Source: RPQJ01 sp052035645 (GTDB lineage: Bacteria; Pseudomonadota; Gammaproteobacteria; Steroidobacterales; Steroidobacteraceae). From it: DNA of 64,000 nucleotides. How positions within the stretch are numbered: position 1 is the first letter of the stretch; each line of letters opens with the position of its first letter. The notes beneath the pieces were generated by a model, which worked only from the letters and a program-made list of their open reading frames with translations, was not told the origin of the DNA and searched no databases. The position numbers and the translations under genes are program-made. Shown piece after piece: positions 7,868 through 16,020 of this stretch. The stretch lies in assembly GCA_052035645.1 (NCBI GenBank), contig JBPOHK010000137.1, positions 1-64,000 on the forward strand, read 5' to 3'.

Positions 7868-8631
7868 AGCCTGACCTCCACGCGGCGTTCGCGCAGGAAG
7901 CGCTTCAGGTCCGGGATGGCGATGGCCCCCGTGTGGAACACACTGGCGGCCAGCGCCCCGTCCACCCGCGCCTGCGTGAACACGTCCGCGAAATGTTCGG
8001 GCGCCCCCGCGCCCCCCGATGCGATCAGCGGCACGTGGCAAGCCTCGCGCACACGGCGCAATTGTGCAAGGTCGTAACCGGTGCGCACGCCGTCGCTGGC
8101 CATGCAGTTGAGCACGATCTCGCCGGCGCCGCGGTCCTGAGCCTCGCGCACCCAGTCGAGCGTCCGGCGCGTCGTGCTGCGCGAGCGGTTCGGGTCGCCG
8201 GTGAACTGGTAGACCTCGTATTCCTCGCCCACGGTCTGGCTGTCGATGCCGACCACCACGCACTGCGAGCCGAACCGCCGTGCCAGCCGGTCGATCAACG
8301 CCGGATCGGCGAGGGCCGGGGAGTTCACCGAGATCTTCTCCGCCCCCGCATTGAGCACGCTCTCGGCATCGGCGACGGTGCGGATGCCGCCGGCCACGCA
8401 GAACGGGATGTCCAGCACCTCGGCGATGCGGGAGATCCAGCTGCGATCGACCGACCGGCTCTCGGGGCTGGCCGTGATGTCGTAGAACACCAGCTCGTCG
8501 GCGCCTTCCTCGCGGTAGCGCGTCGCCAGTTCGAGGATGTCGCCCACGACCTTGTGGTCGCGGAAGCGCACGCCCTTCACGACCTGCCCGTCGCGCACGT
8601 CGAGGCAGGGAATTATGCGTTTCGCAAGAAT
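7864..8631 (-). CDS. hisF: imidazole glycerol phosphate synthase cyclase subunit, probable ATT start
   Basis: The 255-residue TIM-barrel subunit uses ammonia from HisH to make imidazole glycerol phosphate. Catalytic Asp residues lie in AKRIIPCLDV and VVVGIDSQ, and phosphate loops in CVAGGIRT and LIASGGAGAPEHF. The family begins MLAKRIIPCLDV. The position of that Met is ATT at 8631-8629, with no in-frame ATG, GTG or TTG between there and the hisA body, while any later start removes the catalytic Asp. A perfect AAGGAG lies 8 nt upstream, supporting ATT initiation. It overlaps hisA by 19 bp and hisI by 4 bp. Confidence 0.94.
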   Translation of the reverse strand: MLAKRIIPCLDVRDGQVVKGVRFRDHKVVGDILELATRYREEGADELVFYDITASPESRSVDRSWISRIAEVLDIPFCVAGGIRTVADAESVLNAGAEKISVNSPALADPALIDRLARRFGSQCVVVGIDSQTVGEEYEVYQFTGDPNRSRSTTRRTLDWVREAQDRGAGEIVLNCMASDGVRTGYDLAQLRRVREACHVPLIASGGAGAPEHFADVFTQARVDGALAASVFHTGAIAIPDLKRFLRERRVEVRL

Positions 8632-9356
8632 GGCTGCAGCTCCTTCGGATCGAGACGGCCCTCGAGCAGGGCCTTGCCGCTGACCACGGACGCGACTCCC
8701 GTCGCCGCCAGGGCGTGCAGGTCGTCGATGCGGGCGACGCCGCCCGAGGCCTGCCACTCGACGGCCGGGTAGCGGCGCACGGCCTCGGCATACAGGGCCA
8801 CGTTGGGTCCGGTCAGGGCCCCGTCCCGGGCGACGTCGGTGCACAGCACGTGGCGCAGTCCGGCGGCCAGGTAACCCTCCACCGCGTCCCACAGGCTCGT
8901 GTCGGTCTGGTTCTCCCAGCCGTGCGTGGCGAGCCGGGGAGTACCCCCGGCATCGAGCCTCACGTCGAACGCCAGCACGACGCGATCCGCACCCAGCTCG
9001 CGCATCCACGTGCGCACGTCGGCGGGCTGGCTGACGGCGACCGAGCCCACGACGACCCGCGCGAGTCCCAGCGACAGCAGGTCCTCGGCCGTCTGGCGCG
9101 TCCGGACGCCGCCACCCACCTGCAGGGCCTGCTCCGGCGCCGCCGTGACGAGCCGGGCGAGCGTGTCTCGATTGCCCTGGGACCCGGCCCGCGCGCCATC
9201 GAGGTCCACGACGTGGATGCGGCGGGCGCCGAGCTCGAGGTACTGGGCGAGCACGTCGGCCGGGTCCTCCGCATACACGGTCTCGGCGTCGAAGCGGCCC
9301 TGCAGCAGCCGCACGCAGCGGCCGCCGCGGATGTCGATGGCGGGAACGAGCAACAT
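8613..9356 (-). CDS. hisA: phosphoribosylformimino-5-aminoimidazole carboxamide ribotide isomerase
   Basis: The 247-residue TIM barrel isomerises ProFAR to PRFAR. The first catalytic Asp lies in LLVPAIDIRGG, the second in VARDGALTGPN, and phosphate-binding glycines in LQVGGGVR and ASGGVARI. It is the half-barrel-duplicated relative of HisF. Its ATG overlaps the hisH stop (ATGA at 9353-9356 on the minus strand), and its 3' end overlaps hisF by 19 bp. Confidence 0.96.
   Translation of the reverse strand: MLLVPAIDIRGGRCVRLLQGRFDAETVYAEDPADVLAQYLELGARRIHVVDLDGARAGSQGNRDTLARLVTAAPEQALQVGGGVRTRQTAEDLLSLGLARVVVGSVAVSQPADVRTWMRELGADRVVLAFDVRLDAGGTPRLATHGWENQTDTSLWDAVEGYLAAGLRHVLCTDVARDGALTGPNVALYAEAVRRYPAVEWQASGGVARIDDLHALAATGVASVVSGKALLEGRLDPKELQPFLRNA
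8629..8645 (-). promoter_or_regulatory. ribosome binding site deciding the ATT start of hisF
   Basis: On the minus strand AAGGAG (8645-8640) is followed by an 8-nt spacer and ATT (8631-8629). This is optimal Shine-Dalgarno spacing and lies inside the 3' end of hisA. It is the main sequence argument that the rare codon ATT initiates hisF. Confidence 0.6.
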
Positions 9357-9964
9357 CAGCCGAGCTCCAGGAAATTCGCCAGCACGCGACTGCCGACCTG
9401 CGCCGAGCGTTCCGGGTGGAACTGCACGCCGAAGAAGTTCTCGAACTTCACGGCGGCGGAGAACTCGCCGCCGTAGTCGGTGGTTGCGAGGGTGTACGGG
9501 CCCACGGGGGCCGCGTAGCTGTGGACGTAGTACACGTAGTCGCCGTCCTCGATGCCGCGCATCAGCGGCGAGGAACCGACCGGACGCAACTGGTTCCAGC
9601 CCATGTGCGGCACGGGCAGGTCGGGCCGTACGCCGAATCGCCCGACGCGCTCGGAGATGATGCCCAGGCAGGCGGTCGACTCGCCGTCCGGGCCTTCCTC
9701 GCTCTCCGCGAACAGGAGCTGCATGCCGAGACAGATGCCGAGCACGGGCTGGCCGAGGGTCGGGATCAGCTCGACCAGTTCCAGCACGCGCAGGCGATGC
9801 ATCGCGTCGTCCGCCGCGCCGACGCCGGGCAGGATCACGCGGCGCCCGGCCCGGATCTCGCGCGGATCGTCGGTGAGGTGGGAGCTGGCCCCGAGGCGCT
9901 GCAACGCGTGGCGCAGCGACGCGATGTTCGCGCCGCCGTTGTCGATGATGACGACGTCGGTCAT
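9356..9964 (-). CDS. hisH: imidazole glycerol phosphate synthase glutamine amidotransferase subunit
   Basis: The 202-residue class I glutaminase feeds ammonia to HisF. The nucleophile Cys is in VLGICLGMQLLF and the His-Glu of the triad in GVQFHPERS. The oxyanion strand is seen as ILPGVGA. The ATG at 9964 has GAGGAG upstream inside the end of hisB, from which it is separated by 10 bp, the only clear gap inside this operon. Confidence 0.95.
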   Translation of the reverse strand: MTDVVIIDNGGANIASLRHALQRLGASSHLTDDPREIRAGRRVILPGVGAADDAMHRLRVLELVELIPTLGQPVLGICLGMQLLFAESEEGPDGESTACLGIISERVGRFGVRPDLPVPHMGWNQLRPVGSSPLMRGIEDGDYVYYVHSYAAPVGPYTLATTDYGGEFSAAVKFENFFGVQFHPERSAQVGSRVLANFLELG

Positions 9965-9974
9965 GGCGTGCTCC

Positions 9975-11051
9975 TCACAGGACGCCCTTGCTGCTCGGCA
10001 GCTCGGTGCCCTCGATGCGCACGGCCTGGCGCAGCGCACGACCGAGGCCCTTGAAGCAGGCCTCCACCATGTGGTGCGTATTCTCGCCCTGCACCTGGAT
10101 GTGGATGGCCGCCCCGAGGCTCTCGCCGAGCGAACGGAAGAAATGCGGCACGAGCTCGGTCGGCAGGCCGCCGACGGCGTCGCGGCCGAACTGGCCCTCG
10201 AAGACGGCGTAGGCGCGACCGGAGAGATCGATGGCGATCTGCGCGCGTGCCTCGTCCATCGGCAGCAGGAAACCGAAGCGCGCGATGCCGCGCTTGTCGC
10301 CGAGGGCCTCGCGCAATGCCTGCCCCAGGGCGAGCGCGCAGTCCTCGACCGTGTGGTGCTCGTCGACCTGCAGGTCGCCCTGGCAGCGCAGCTGCAGGGC
10401 AAAGCCACCGTGCCTCGCAATCTGCTCGAGCATGTGGTCGAAGAAGCCGATGCCGGTCGCGATCGACACGGGTGCGGCCTGGTCGAGATCCACCTCGACG
10501 GTGATGTCGGTTTCCTTCGTCGCGCGCCGGACGTGGGCCGACCGGTGGCGGCGCGACAGCCTGGCGGCGATGGCGGGCCAGGTCTCGTCGTCGGTCCCGT
10601 CGATGCGCAGGCGCAGGCCGGTGATGCCGAGGTTCGCCGCGAGTTGCATGTCCGTGTCGCGATCGCCGATCACGTAGCAGTGCGCGCGATCGAGGCTGCG
10701 CGACGCCAGGAAGTCCGTGAGCAGGCCCGTGCGCGGCTTGCGGCAGTCGCAGCCGTCCTGCGCGAAGTGCGGGCAGAAGAACTCGGCCTCGAACGCGATG
10801 CCCTGCGAGGCGAACAGCTCGCGCACGAAATCCTGCGGCCCGCGGAAGCTCGGCTCCGGGAAGGAATCGGTGCCGAGCCCGTCCTGGTTGCTCACCAGCA
10901 CGAAGCGATACCCGGCCCGCTTCAGGTCGAGCAGTGCCGGTATCACGCCCGGCACCAGACGAACCTTGTGCAGCGCGTCGACCTGGAAGTCGTCGGGCTC
11001 GACGATCAGGGTGCCGTCGCGGTCGATGAACAGGATGCGATCGCCGCTCAC
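9975..11051 (-). CDS. hisB: bifunctional histidinol-phosphatase / imidazoleglycerol-phosphate dehydratase
   Basis: The 358-residue fusion has an N-terminal HAD phosphatase (residues 1-165: ILFIDRDGTL nucleophile loop, VSNQDGLGTDSF, and the zinc-binding CPHFAQDGCDCRKP). A C-terminal dehydratase follows (about 168-358: GIGFFDHMLEQIARHGG, DEHHTVEDCALALG, ENTHHMVEACFK manganese histidines). The fused form is typical of gammaproteobacteria. The GTG at 11051 was chosen because it overlaps the hisC stop (GTGA) and places the HAD motif at residue 5; an ATG 66 bp further upstream would lie inside hisC. Confidence 0.96.
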   Translation of the reverse strand: MSGDRILFIDRDGTLIVEPDDFQVDALHKVRLVPGVIPALLDLKRAGYRFVLVSNQDGLGTDSFPEPSFRGPQDFVRELFASQGIAFEAEFFCPHFAQDGCDCRKPRTGLLTDFLASRSLDRAHCYVIGDRDTDMQLAANLGITGLRLRIDGTDDETWPAIAARLSRRHRSAHVRRATKETDITVEVDLDQAAPVSIATGIGFFDHMLEQIARHGGFALQLRCQGDLQVDEHHTVEDCALALGQALREALGDKRGIARFGFLLPMDEARAQIAIDLSGRAYAVFEGQFGRDAVGGLPTELVPHFFRSLGESLGAAIHIQVQGENTHHMVEACFKGLGRALRQAVRIEGTELPSSKGVL

Positions 11052-12103
11052 AGGCGCTCCAGTGCGGCCAGCAGCCGCTCGTTCTGCTCCGGCGTGCCGA
11101 CGGAAATGCGCAGGCACTGGGCGAGACCGGGCGCCGTGCTGAAGTCGCGCACCAGCAGCCCCGCGGACTTGCCCGCCGCGAGCGCCGCCTGCGCATCGCG
11201 GAACCTCACCAGCACGAAATTGGCGTCCGAGGCGAACACCTGCACGACGCAGGACATCGCCTGCAGGCGCGGCGCCATCTTCGCACGCTCCGCCAGCAGC
11301 GTGCGGATGCGCGCCGCCGAACTCGCCCGCTGCGGCACTTCAGTCAGCCGCAGCACGTCCTCCACCGTGGATTCGGGGATGGCGTAGGGCGGGATGATGC
11401 GCTTCAGGAGTCCGACGATCTCTTCCGAAGCGATCAGCGTGCCGAGGCGGGCGCCCGCCAGGGCGTAGGCCTTCGACAGGGTGCGCAGCAGCACGAGGTT
11501 CGGGAACTCGGCGAGCCGCGGCGCGAGACTCGGCCGGTCGGCGAATTCGATGTACGCCTCGTCGATGCACACGAGCGAGGTCGTGGCGAGTTCCCGGCAG
11601 ACGCGCAGCATGGCCGGCTCGTCCAGCAGGTTGCCGGTCGGATTGTTGGGCGAGCAGAGGAAGACGATCTTCGCGCGACGGCCGGCTTCGATCACGCGCT
11701 CGGTGTCGAGATCGAAGCGCTCGCCCTGCAGCGGCACCTCCAGCACCTCGGCGCCCTGGATCTTCGCCGCGACCTTGTAGAAGCCGAAGGTCGGCGGCGT
11801 GATCACCACGCTGTCCTGCCCGGCGCGGCAGAACGCCCGCACCAGCAGGTCGATGGCTTCGTCGCTGCCGCGGCCGACCAGTGCGTTTGCCACCGGCACG
11901 CCGTAGATCTGCGCCATGCGCTCGACCAGCGCCTTCGGCTGCGGCTCCGGGTACCGGTTGAGGCCGGCCGAGGTGTTGTCGCCCTGCGCGCGCCAGGGCA
12001 TCTCGTTCGCGTGCATGCGCTCGACCGACGGATCCCACTTCGCGTGCTGGTAGGGCTGCAGCGCCAGGATGTCGGGCCGGGCGAGGGAAAGCACGGAACT
12101 CAT
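11048..12103 (-). CDS. hisC: histidinol-phosphate aminotransferase
   Basis: The 351-residue PLP fold-type I aminotransferase makes histidinol phosphate from imidazole acetol phosphate. SPNNPTGNLL binds the cofactor region, CIDEAYIEF carries the Asp-x-x-Tyr pair, and the Schiff-base lysine is in LRTLSKAYALAGARLG. The C-terminal Arg (LRISVGTPEQN) binds the substrate carboxyl. The start ATG overlaps the hisD stop (ATGA). Confidence 0.95.
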   Translation of the reverse strand: MSSVLSLARPDILALQPYQHAKWDPSVERMHANEMPWRAQGDNTSAGLNRYPEPQPKALVERMAQIYGVPVANALVGRGSDEAIDLLVRAFCRAGQDSVVITPPTFGFYKVAAKIQGAEVLEVPLQGERFDLDTERVIEAGRRAKIVFLCSPNNPTGNLLDEPAMLRVCRELATTSLVCIDEAYIEFADRPSLAPRLAEFPNLVLLRTLSKAYALAGARLGTLIASEEIVGLLKRIIPPYAIPESTVEDVLRLTEVPQRASSAARIRTLLAERAKMAPRLQAMSCVVQVFASDANFVLVRFRDAQAALAAGKSAGLLVRDFSTAPGLAQCLRISVGTPEQNERLLAALERL

Positions 12104-13425
12104 CGAGAGGACTCCTGCGCGATGGCGTCGAGGCGCACCGAAACGGCGTTGGCGTGGGCGTCCAGCGACTCGAGGCGGGCGAGGGTGCGGGCGGTCAGGC
12201 CGAGGTCGGCGAGCCCGTCGCGCGAGACTTCCTGCACGGTCATGCGGCGCACGAAGTCCGGCACGCCGAGGCCGCTGTAGGCACGGGCATGCCCGTAGGT
12301 CGGAAGCACGTGGTTGGTGCCGCTGCAGTAGTCGCCCATGGTCTCGGGCGTCCACGCCCCGAGGAACACCGAGCCTGCGTTGACCACGCGCGGCAGCCAG
12401 CGGCGAGGCTCCGCGACCTGCAGGATCAGGTGCTCGGGTGCATAGCGGTTCGAGACGGCGAGGGCGGTCTCGAGGTCCGGCACCACCAGCACGCGACTCT
12501 CCGAGATCGATTGCGCGACGATCTCGCGGCGCGGCAGCAGCGCCATCTGCCGTTCGACCTCGGCGATGCAGGCCGACGCGACGGAGCGCGAGGTGGTGAC
12601 CAGCACGACCTGTGCGTCGGTGCTGTGTTCGGCCTGGGCGAGCAGGTCGGCCGCAACGAACGCGGGTCGCGCGGTCTCGTCGGCCACGACCAGCACCTCG
12701 GACGGCCCGGCCGGCATGTCGAGGGCCGCGCCTTCGGCATCGGCGGCGACGATCTGCTTCGCGGCCGTGACCCAGGAGTTGCCGGGTCCGAAGATCTTGT
12801 CGACCTTCGGCACGCTGGCGGTGCCGTAGGCCATCGCCGCCACAGCCTGCGCACCCCCGAGCTTGAACACCTGTTCGATGCCGCACAGCCGCGCCGCCGT
12901 GAGCACGGCCGGATCGGCGCTGCCGTCGGGCCGCGGCGGCGTGCACATGACCCGCACGGGACAGCCCGCGATGCGGGCCGGCACGGCCAGCATGATGGCC
13001 GTGGAGGGCAGCGGGGCCGTCCCCGCCGGCACGTAGAGGCCGACGGCGTTGAGCGGGACGATCAGTCGCTCGCAGACGACGCCGGGCGAGGTCTCGATTC
13101 GGATCGGCTGCAGCGCCTGTGCCTCGTGAAAGCGCGTGACCGTCCCGATCGCCCGGCGCAGCGAGGCCAGTTGTTCGCTCGTCAGTGTCCGCTCGGCCGC
13201 AGCGAACTCCGCCGGGGTGACGGCGAAGGACTCGAGCCGCACCTTGTCGAGCTTCTCGCCGTAATCCGCGAGCGCGGCGTCGCCGCGGGCACGGACGTCG
13301 GCGACGATGCGACCGGCCTGTTCGAGCAGGGCGGCCGCCTCGCGCTGCGCCGGCCGGCGCAGCACGCGGGCGCGGCTCGACTCGTCGAGCGCCGCCCAGT
13401 CGAGGATGTCGAGGGGTCGCGTCAT
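12100..13425 (-). CDS. hisD: histidinol dehydrogenase
   Basis: The 441-residue zinc enzyme oxidises histidinol to histidine in two NAD-dependent steps. Family motifs are present in order: GLYVPAGTAPLPSTAIML, FKLGGAQAVAAMAYGT, DKIFGPGNSWVTAAK, DMPAGPSEVLVVAD and LAQAEHSTDAQ with the catalytic Glu-His, then GDYCSGTNHVLPT. Length equals the family norm. The ATG at 13425 overlaps the hisG stop (ATGA). Confidence 0.97.
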   Translation of the reverse strand: MTRPLDILDWAALDESSRARVLRRPAQREAAALLEQAGRIVADVRARGDAALADYGEKLDKVRLESFAVTPAEFAAAERTLTSEQLASLRRAIGTVTRFHEAQALQPIRIETSPGVVCERLIVPLNAVGLYVPAGTAPLPSTAIMLAVPARIAGCPVRVMCTPPRPDGSADPAVLTAARLCGIEQVFKLGGAQAVAAMAYGTASVPKVDKIFGPGNSWVTAAKQIVAADAEGAALDMPAGPSEVLVVADETARPAFVAADLLAQAEHSTDAQVVLVTTSRSVASACIAEVERQMALLPRREIVAQSISESRVLVVPDLETALAVSNRYAPEHLILQVAEPRRWLPRVVNAGSVFLGAWTPETMGDYCSGTNHVLPTYGHARAYSGLGVPDFVRRMTVQEVSRDGLADLGLTARTLARLESLDAHANAVSVRLDAIAQESSR

Positions 13426-14324
13426 GCCAGCATCTTTTCGACGGGCAGCACGAGCACCGCGCTCGCGCCGGCCGCCTTGAGGCTTTCGAGCGTTTCCCAG
13501 AACACGGTTTCGCGGCAGACGGCGTGCACGGCGACCTTGTCGCCCTTGCCGTCGAGCGGCAGCACGGTCGGCGATTCGCTGCCCGGCAGCAGCTTGGCGA
13601 TCTGCGGCAGCGCCGAGCGGGGCGCGTGCAGCATGATGTACTTGCTCTCCTTGACCTGCTGGACGCCGTCGATGCGCACCAGCAGGCGCCGCACCCAGTC
13701 CGCCTTCTCGTCGGGCAGGGCGATGGGCGTGCGCACCAGCGCGGCCTGGCTCTCGAGCACCACCTCGACCTCGCGCAGGTGGTTGGCGATGAGCGTCGAG
13801 CCCGTCGAGACGAGGTCGCAGATCAGGTCGGCGCGGCCGAGGCGCGGCGCGATCTCCACCGCGCCGGACAGCGTGACGACTTCCGCCGCGATCGAGCGCT
13901 CGCGCAGGAAGCGGCCGAGCACGTGCGGATAGGTGGTGGCGATGCGCTTGCCCGCGATGCTGTCGACGCCGGCGTACTCGAACTCGTCGGGCACGGCGAG
14001 CGAAAGGCGGCAGCGGCCGAAGTCGAGGCGCTGCAGCAGCTCGTAGCGCGGCGGGGCGCCCCGGGCGGCCATCGCGAGGCGCTTCTCCTCGATGACGTTC
14101 AGGCCGACGATGCCGAGGTCGCAGACGTCTTCCTGCACGAGGTCGGGAATGTCGTCGTCGCGCACGAACAGCACGTCGAGCGGCATGTTCTCGCCGTAGC
14201 ACATCAGCTGGTCCTTGCCGCGGTTGAACTTCAGGCCGCAGCGGCGCAGCAGGTCGAGCGATTCGTCGGTCAGGCGGCCGGATTTCTGGACGGCGATGCG
14301 CAGCCGCTGCTGTCGGGTATCCAT
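13422..14324 (-). CDS. hisG: ATP phosphoribosyltransferase, long form
   Basis: The 300-residue enzyme catalyses the committed step of histidine synthesis. It has the catalytic domain (RIAVQKSGRLTDESLDLLRRCG, DLGIVGLNVIEE, RIATTYPHVLGRFL) and a C-terminal ACT-like domain (about 225-300). Short-form HisG is about 210 residues and needs HisZ. The full-length form here should be feedback-inhibited by histidine on its own, and no hisZ is in the operon. It starts one base after the TrpR-like gene, so translation is probably coupled. Confidence 0.96.
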   Translation of the reverse strand: MDTRQQRLRIAVQKSGRLTDESLDLLRRCGLKFNRGKDQLMCYGENMPLDVLFVRDDDIPDLVQEDVCDLGIVGLNVIEEKRLAMAARGAPPRYELLQRLDFGRCRLSLAVPDEFEYAGVDSIAGKRIATTYPHVLGRFLRERSIAAEVVTLSGAVEIAPRLGRADLICDLVSTGSTLIANHLREVEVVLESQAALVRTPIALPDEKADWVRRLLVRIDGVQQVKESKYIMLHAPRSALPQIAKLLPGSESPTVLPLDGKGDKVAVHAVCRETVFWETLESLKAAGASAVLVLPVEKMLA

Positions 14325-14325
14325 G

Positions 14326-14634
14326 TCAACGTTCCTTCAGGCGGCGGGCCGCCAGGGCATAGCCGCCGTTGCCGGCGGCGAGGTAGCGGGCGACGCGCCC
14401 GATGGTGGTGACGCTCACGCCCGTCTGCCGGTTGATCTCGCGGTAGGGCAGGCCGTCCTGCAGCAGGCCGACGACGGTCCAGCGGTCTGAGAGGGCCTGC
14501 AGCTCGGCCGGCGTGCACAGGTCGCGGAAGAAGTCGCGGCACTCCTCGACCGTGCGCATGGTGAGCACGGCCTGCATGAGCGAGCGCTCGGCGGCCGCCT
14601 CCTGGCGGGGCGTGATGCCTCGGTGGTTCTTCAC
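14326..14634 (-). CDS. TrpR-like regulator (YerC/YecD family), probable his operon regulator
   Basis: The 102-residue protein is a helix-turn-helix of the TrpR superfamily. LCTPAELQALSDRWTVVGLL is the TrpR-type dimer and first helix, and YREINRQTGVSVTTIGRVAR is the recognition helix. The start is GTG at 14634. Being first in the his operon, with a perfect palindrome 17 bp before its start, it is probably an autoregulated repressor of the operon. The co-effector is unknown and could be histidine by analogy with tryptophan. Small TrpR-like genes before hisG are known in the Xanthomonas lineage. Confidence 0.85.
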   Translation of the reverse strand: MKNHRGITPRQEAAAERSLMQAVLTMRTVEECRDFFRDLCTPAELQALSDRWTVVGLLQDGLPYREINRQTGVSVTTIGRVARYLAAGNGGYALAARRLKER

Positions 14635-14650
14635 GGCCGGGGTGTCTCAG

Positions 14651-14678
14651 TGTATTAACGTGCTAGTACGTTAATACA
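14651..14678. promoter_or_regulatory. 28-bp palindromic operator of the his operon
   Basis: Arms TGTATTAACGT and ACGTTAATACA are perfect 11-bp inverted repeats around GCTAGT. The central part contains CTAGTACG, a string also found in the E. coli trp operator, so binding by the TrpR-like protein is likely. On the minus strand a TACACT hexamer (14654-14649) at the edge may be the -10, putting the operator over the promoter and the transcript start only some 8 nt before the GTG. Confidence 0.75.
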
Positions 14679-14707
14679 TTGCTCCGACCGACGCAACCCC
14701 GCGATTC

Positions 14708-14737
14708 TTGACGCTGGCGGCGGCAAACCCCTACACT
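14708..14737 (+). promoter_or_regulatory. sigma70 promoter of the metX-metB transcript
   Basis: TTGACG (14708-14713), an 18-bp spacer and TACACT (14732-14737) form a strong promoter match. The expected start point (about 14744) coincides with the first base of the riboswitch P1 stem. It is divergent from, and about 30 bp away from, the his operator. Confidence 0.7.
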
Positions 14738-14744
14738 TCGCGGA

Positions 14745-14855
14745 CTCATCGAGACCGGCTGAGGGACTGGCCCTAGGACGCCGGGGCAACCATCGGGCAC
14801 AACCAGCCCGAAGTGGTGCCAACTCCACGGGGACGCGGTCCGCCGGAAGATGAGG
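14745..14855 (+). promoter_or_regulatory. SAM-I (S-box) riboswitch
   Basis: All S-box landmarks are present. P1 CTCATC (14745-14750) pairs with GATGAG (14849-14854). P2 has the core GAGGGACTGGCCC closed by CCGGC/GCCGG, followed by GGCAACC. The P3 hairpin is TCGGGC/GCCCGA. P4 carries GGTGCCAACTCC. The RNA binds S-adenosylmethionine and lowers expression of methionine genes. It directly precedes metX and metB, whose pathway leads to methionine and SAM. Confidence 0.92.
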
Positions 14856-14868
14856 TGCAGCGAGGCTG

Positions 14869-14886
14869 CCCCGGGTTCCCCCGGGG
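14869..14886 (+). promoter_or_regulatory. GC hairpin in the riboswitch expression platform
   Basis: CCCCGGG (14869-14875) can pair with CCCGGGG (14880-14886) around TTCC, 14 bases after P1. The bases after it (GTGTTGGTCG) are not a U-tract, so it looks unlike a standard intrinsic terminator. Control may be by Rho, or by hiding the ribosome site of metX about 80 nt on. The mechanism is inferred. Confidence 0.4.
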
Positions 14887-14963
14887 GTGTTGGTCGCGGC
14901 AACCTCCGGCGCGCATCCCCCTGGAATCTCGTACTGTTAAGTGCCCGGCCCGTGCGGGCGTGG

Positions 14964-16016
14964 ATGGATCGCGTGTCGACGTCGCCCTCGAAATCCGCCG
15001 AAGCCGGTTCCCCGGCGCTGACGATCCCGGCAGGGCATGCCCTGCGGGAGGACGTCTGTGTGCTGCCGGGCCCCCTGGCGTTGCATCACGGCGGGCGGCT
15101 GGACGGAGTCGAGATCGCCTACCGCCTGACCGGGGCGGCCGGGGCGCCGGTGGTGCTGGTCATCGGCGGCATCTCCTCGGGCCGCAACGTCTGCGCGGTG
15201 CGCGAAGGCGAATTCGGCTGGTGGGACGAGATGGTCGGCCCGGGCAAGTCGCTCGACACCGACCGTTTCCGCGTCCTCGGCATCGACTGGCTCGGCGGCG
15301 GTCACCGCAGCACCGGGCCGGCGCGCGGCGGCAGCTTCCCGAGCATCAGCGCCTACGACCAGGTGGCCTGCCTGGTGCCGCTGCTCGAGCACCTCGGGAT
15401 CGGACAGCTCTGGGCCACCATCGGCGCGTCCTACGGCGGCATGGTCACGCTGGCGCTCGCCGAGCGGCGCCCGGAGCTGGCCGGGCGCATCGTGATCTTC
15501 AGCGCGGCCCACCGCACGCACCCGATGTCGACGGCGTGGCGCAGCGTCCAGCGCAACATCGTCCGCTATGCCCTGCGCCACGACGAGGGCCCGCGCGGCC
15601 TGGTGCTGGCCCGGGCGCTGGCCATGGCGACCTACCGCACGGCCCGGGAGTTCGAGGAGCGCTTCGCCGCCGGGGACCCGCAGCCGGCGCCGGGCGGCGA
15701 GGGCTTCGTGTTCCCGGTGGAGCAGTACCTGATGTCGCGCGGCGAGAGCTACGCGGCGTACTACAAGCCCGAGGCGTTCGTCTGCCTCTCGGAGTCGATC
15801 GACCTGCATCGGGTCGAGCCCGAGCGCATCACCGCGAACATCACCCTGATCGGCGTCGAGGAAGACCAGCTCGTGCCGCTCTCCGACATCCGCGAGCTGC
15901 GCGACCGGCTGGCCGGCCACTGCCAGCTGCTCGAAATCAGTTCCCTCTACGGCCACGACGCCTTCCTGAAGGAGACGGAGGTACTGCGCGGCGTGTTCGC
16001 GCAGGCCCTCGAGTGA
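14964..16016 (+). CDS. metX: homoserine O-acyltransferase, MetX type
   Basis: This is a 350-residue alpha/beta-hydrolase-fold acyltransferase. The nucleophile serine lies in ATIGASYGGMVTLAL, the oxyanion/Gly-rich loop in GGISSGRN, and MVGPGKSLDTDRF and RSTGPARGG are characteristic of MetX. The catalytic His is in LYGHDAFLKE. It activates homoserine with an acetyl or succinyl group; sequence alone does not settle which, although proteobacterial relatives of this type often use succinyl-CoA. The start is uncertain: ATG 14964 is the first after the riboswitch, and GTG 14973 is possible. The frame is open further upstream only through the riboswitch. metB follows after 4 bp. Confidence 0.88.
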   Translation: MDRVSTSPSKSAEAGSPALTIPAGHALREDVCVLPGPLALHHGGRLDGVEIAYRLTGAAGAPVVLVIGGISSGRNVCAVREGEFGWWDEMVGPGKSLDTDRFRVLGIDWLGGGHRSTGPARGGSFPSISAYDQVACLVPLLEHLGIGQLWATIGASYGGMVTLALAERRPELAGRIVIFSAAHRTHPMSTAWRSVQRNIVRYALRHDEGPRGLVLARALAMATYRTAREFEERFAAGDPQPAPGGEGFVFPVEQYLMSRGESYAAYYKPEAFVCLSESIDLHRVEPERITANITLIGVEEDQLVPLSDIRELRDRLAGHCQLLEISSLYGHDAFLKETEVLRGVFAQALE

Positions 16017-16020
16017 TTCC

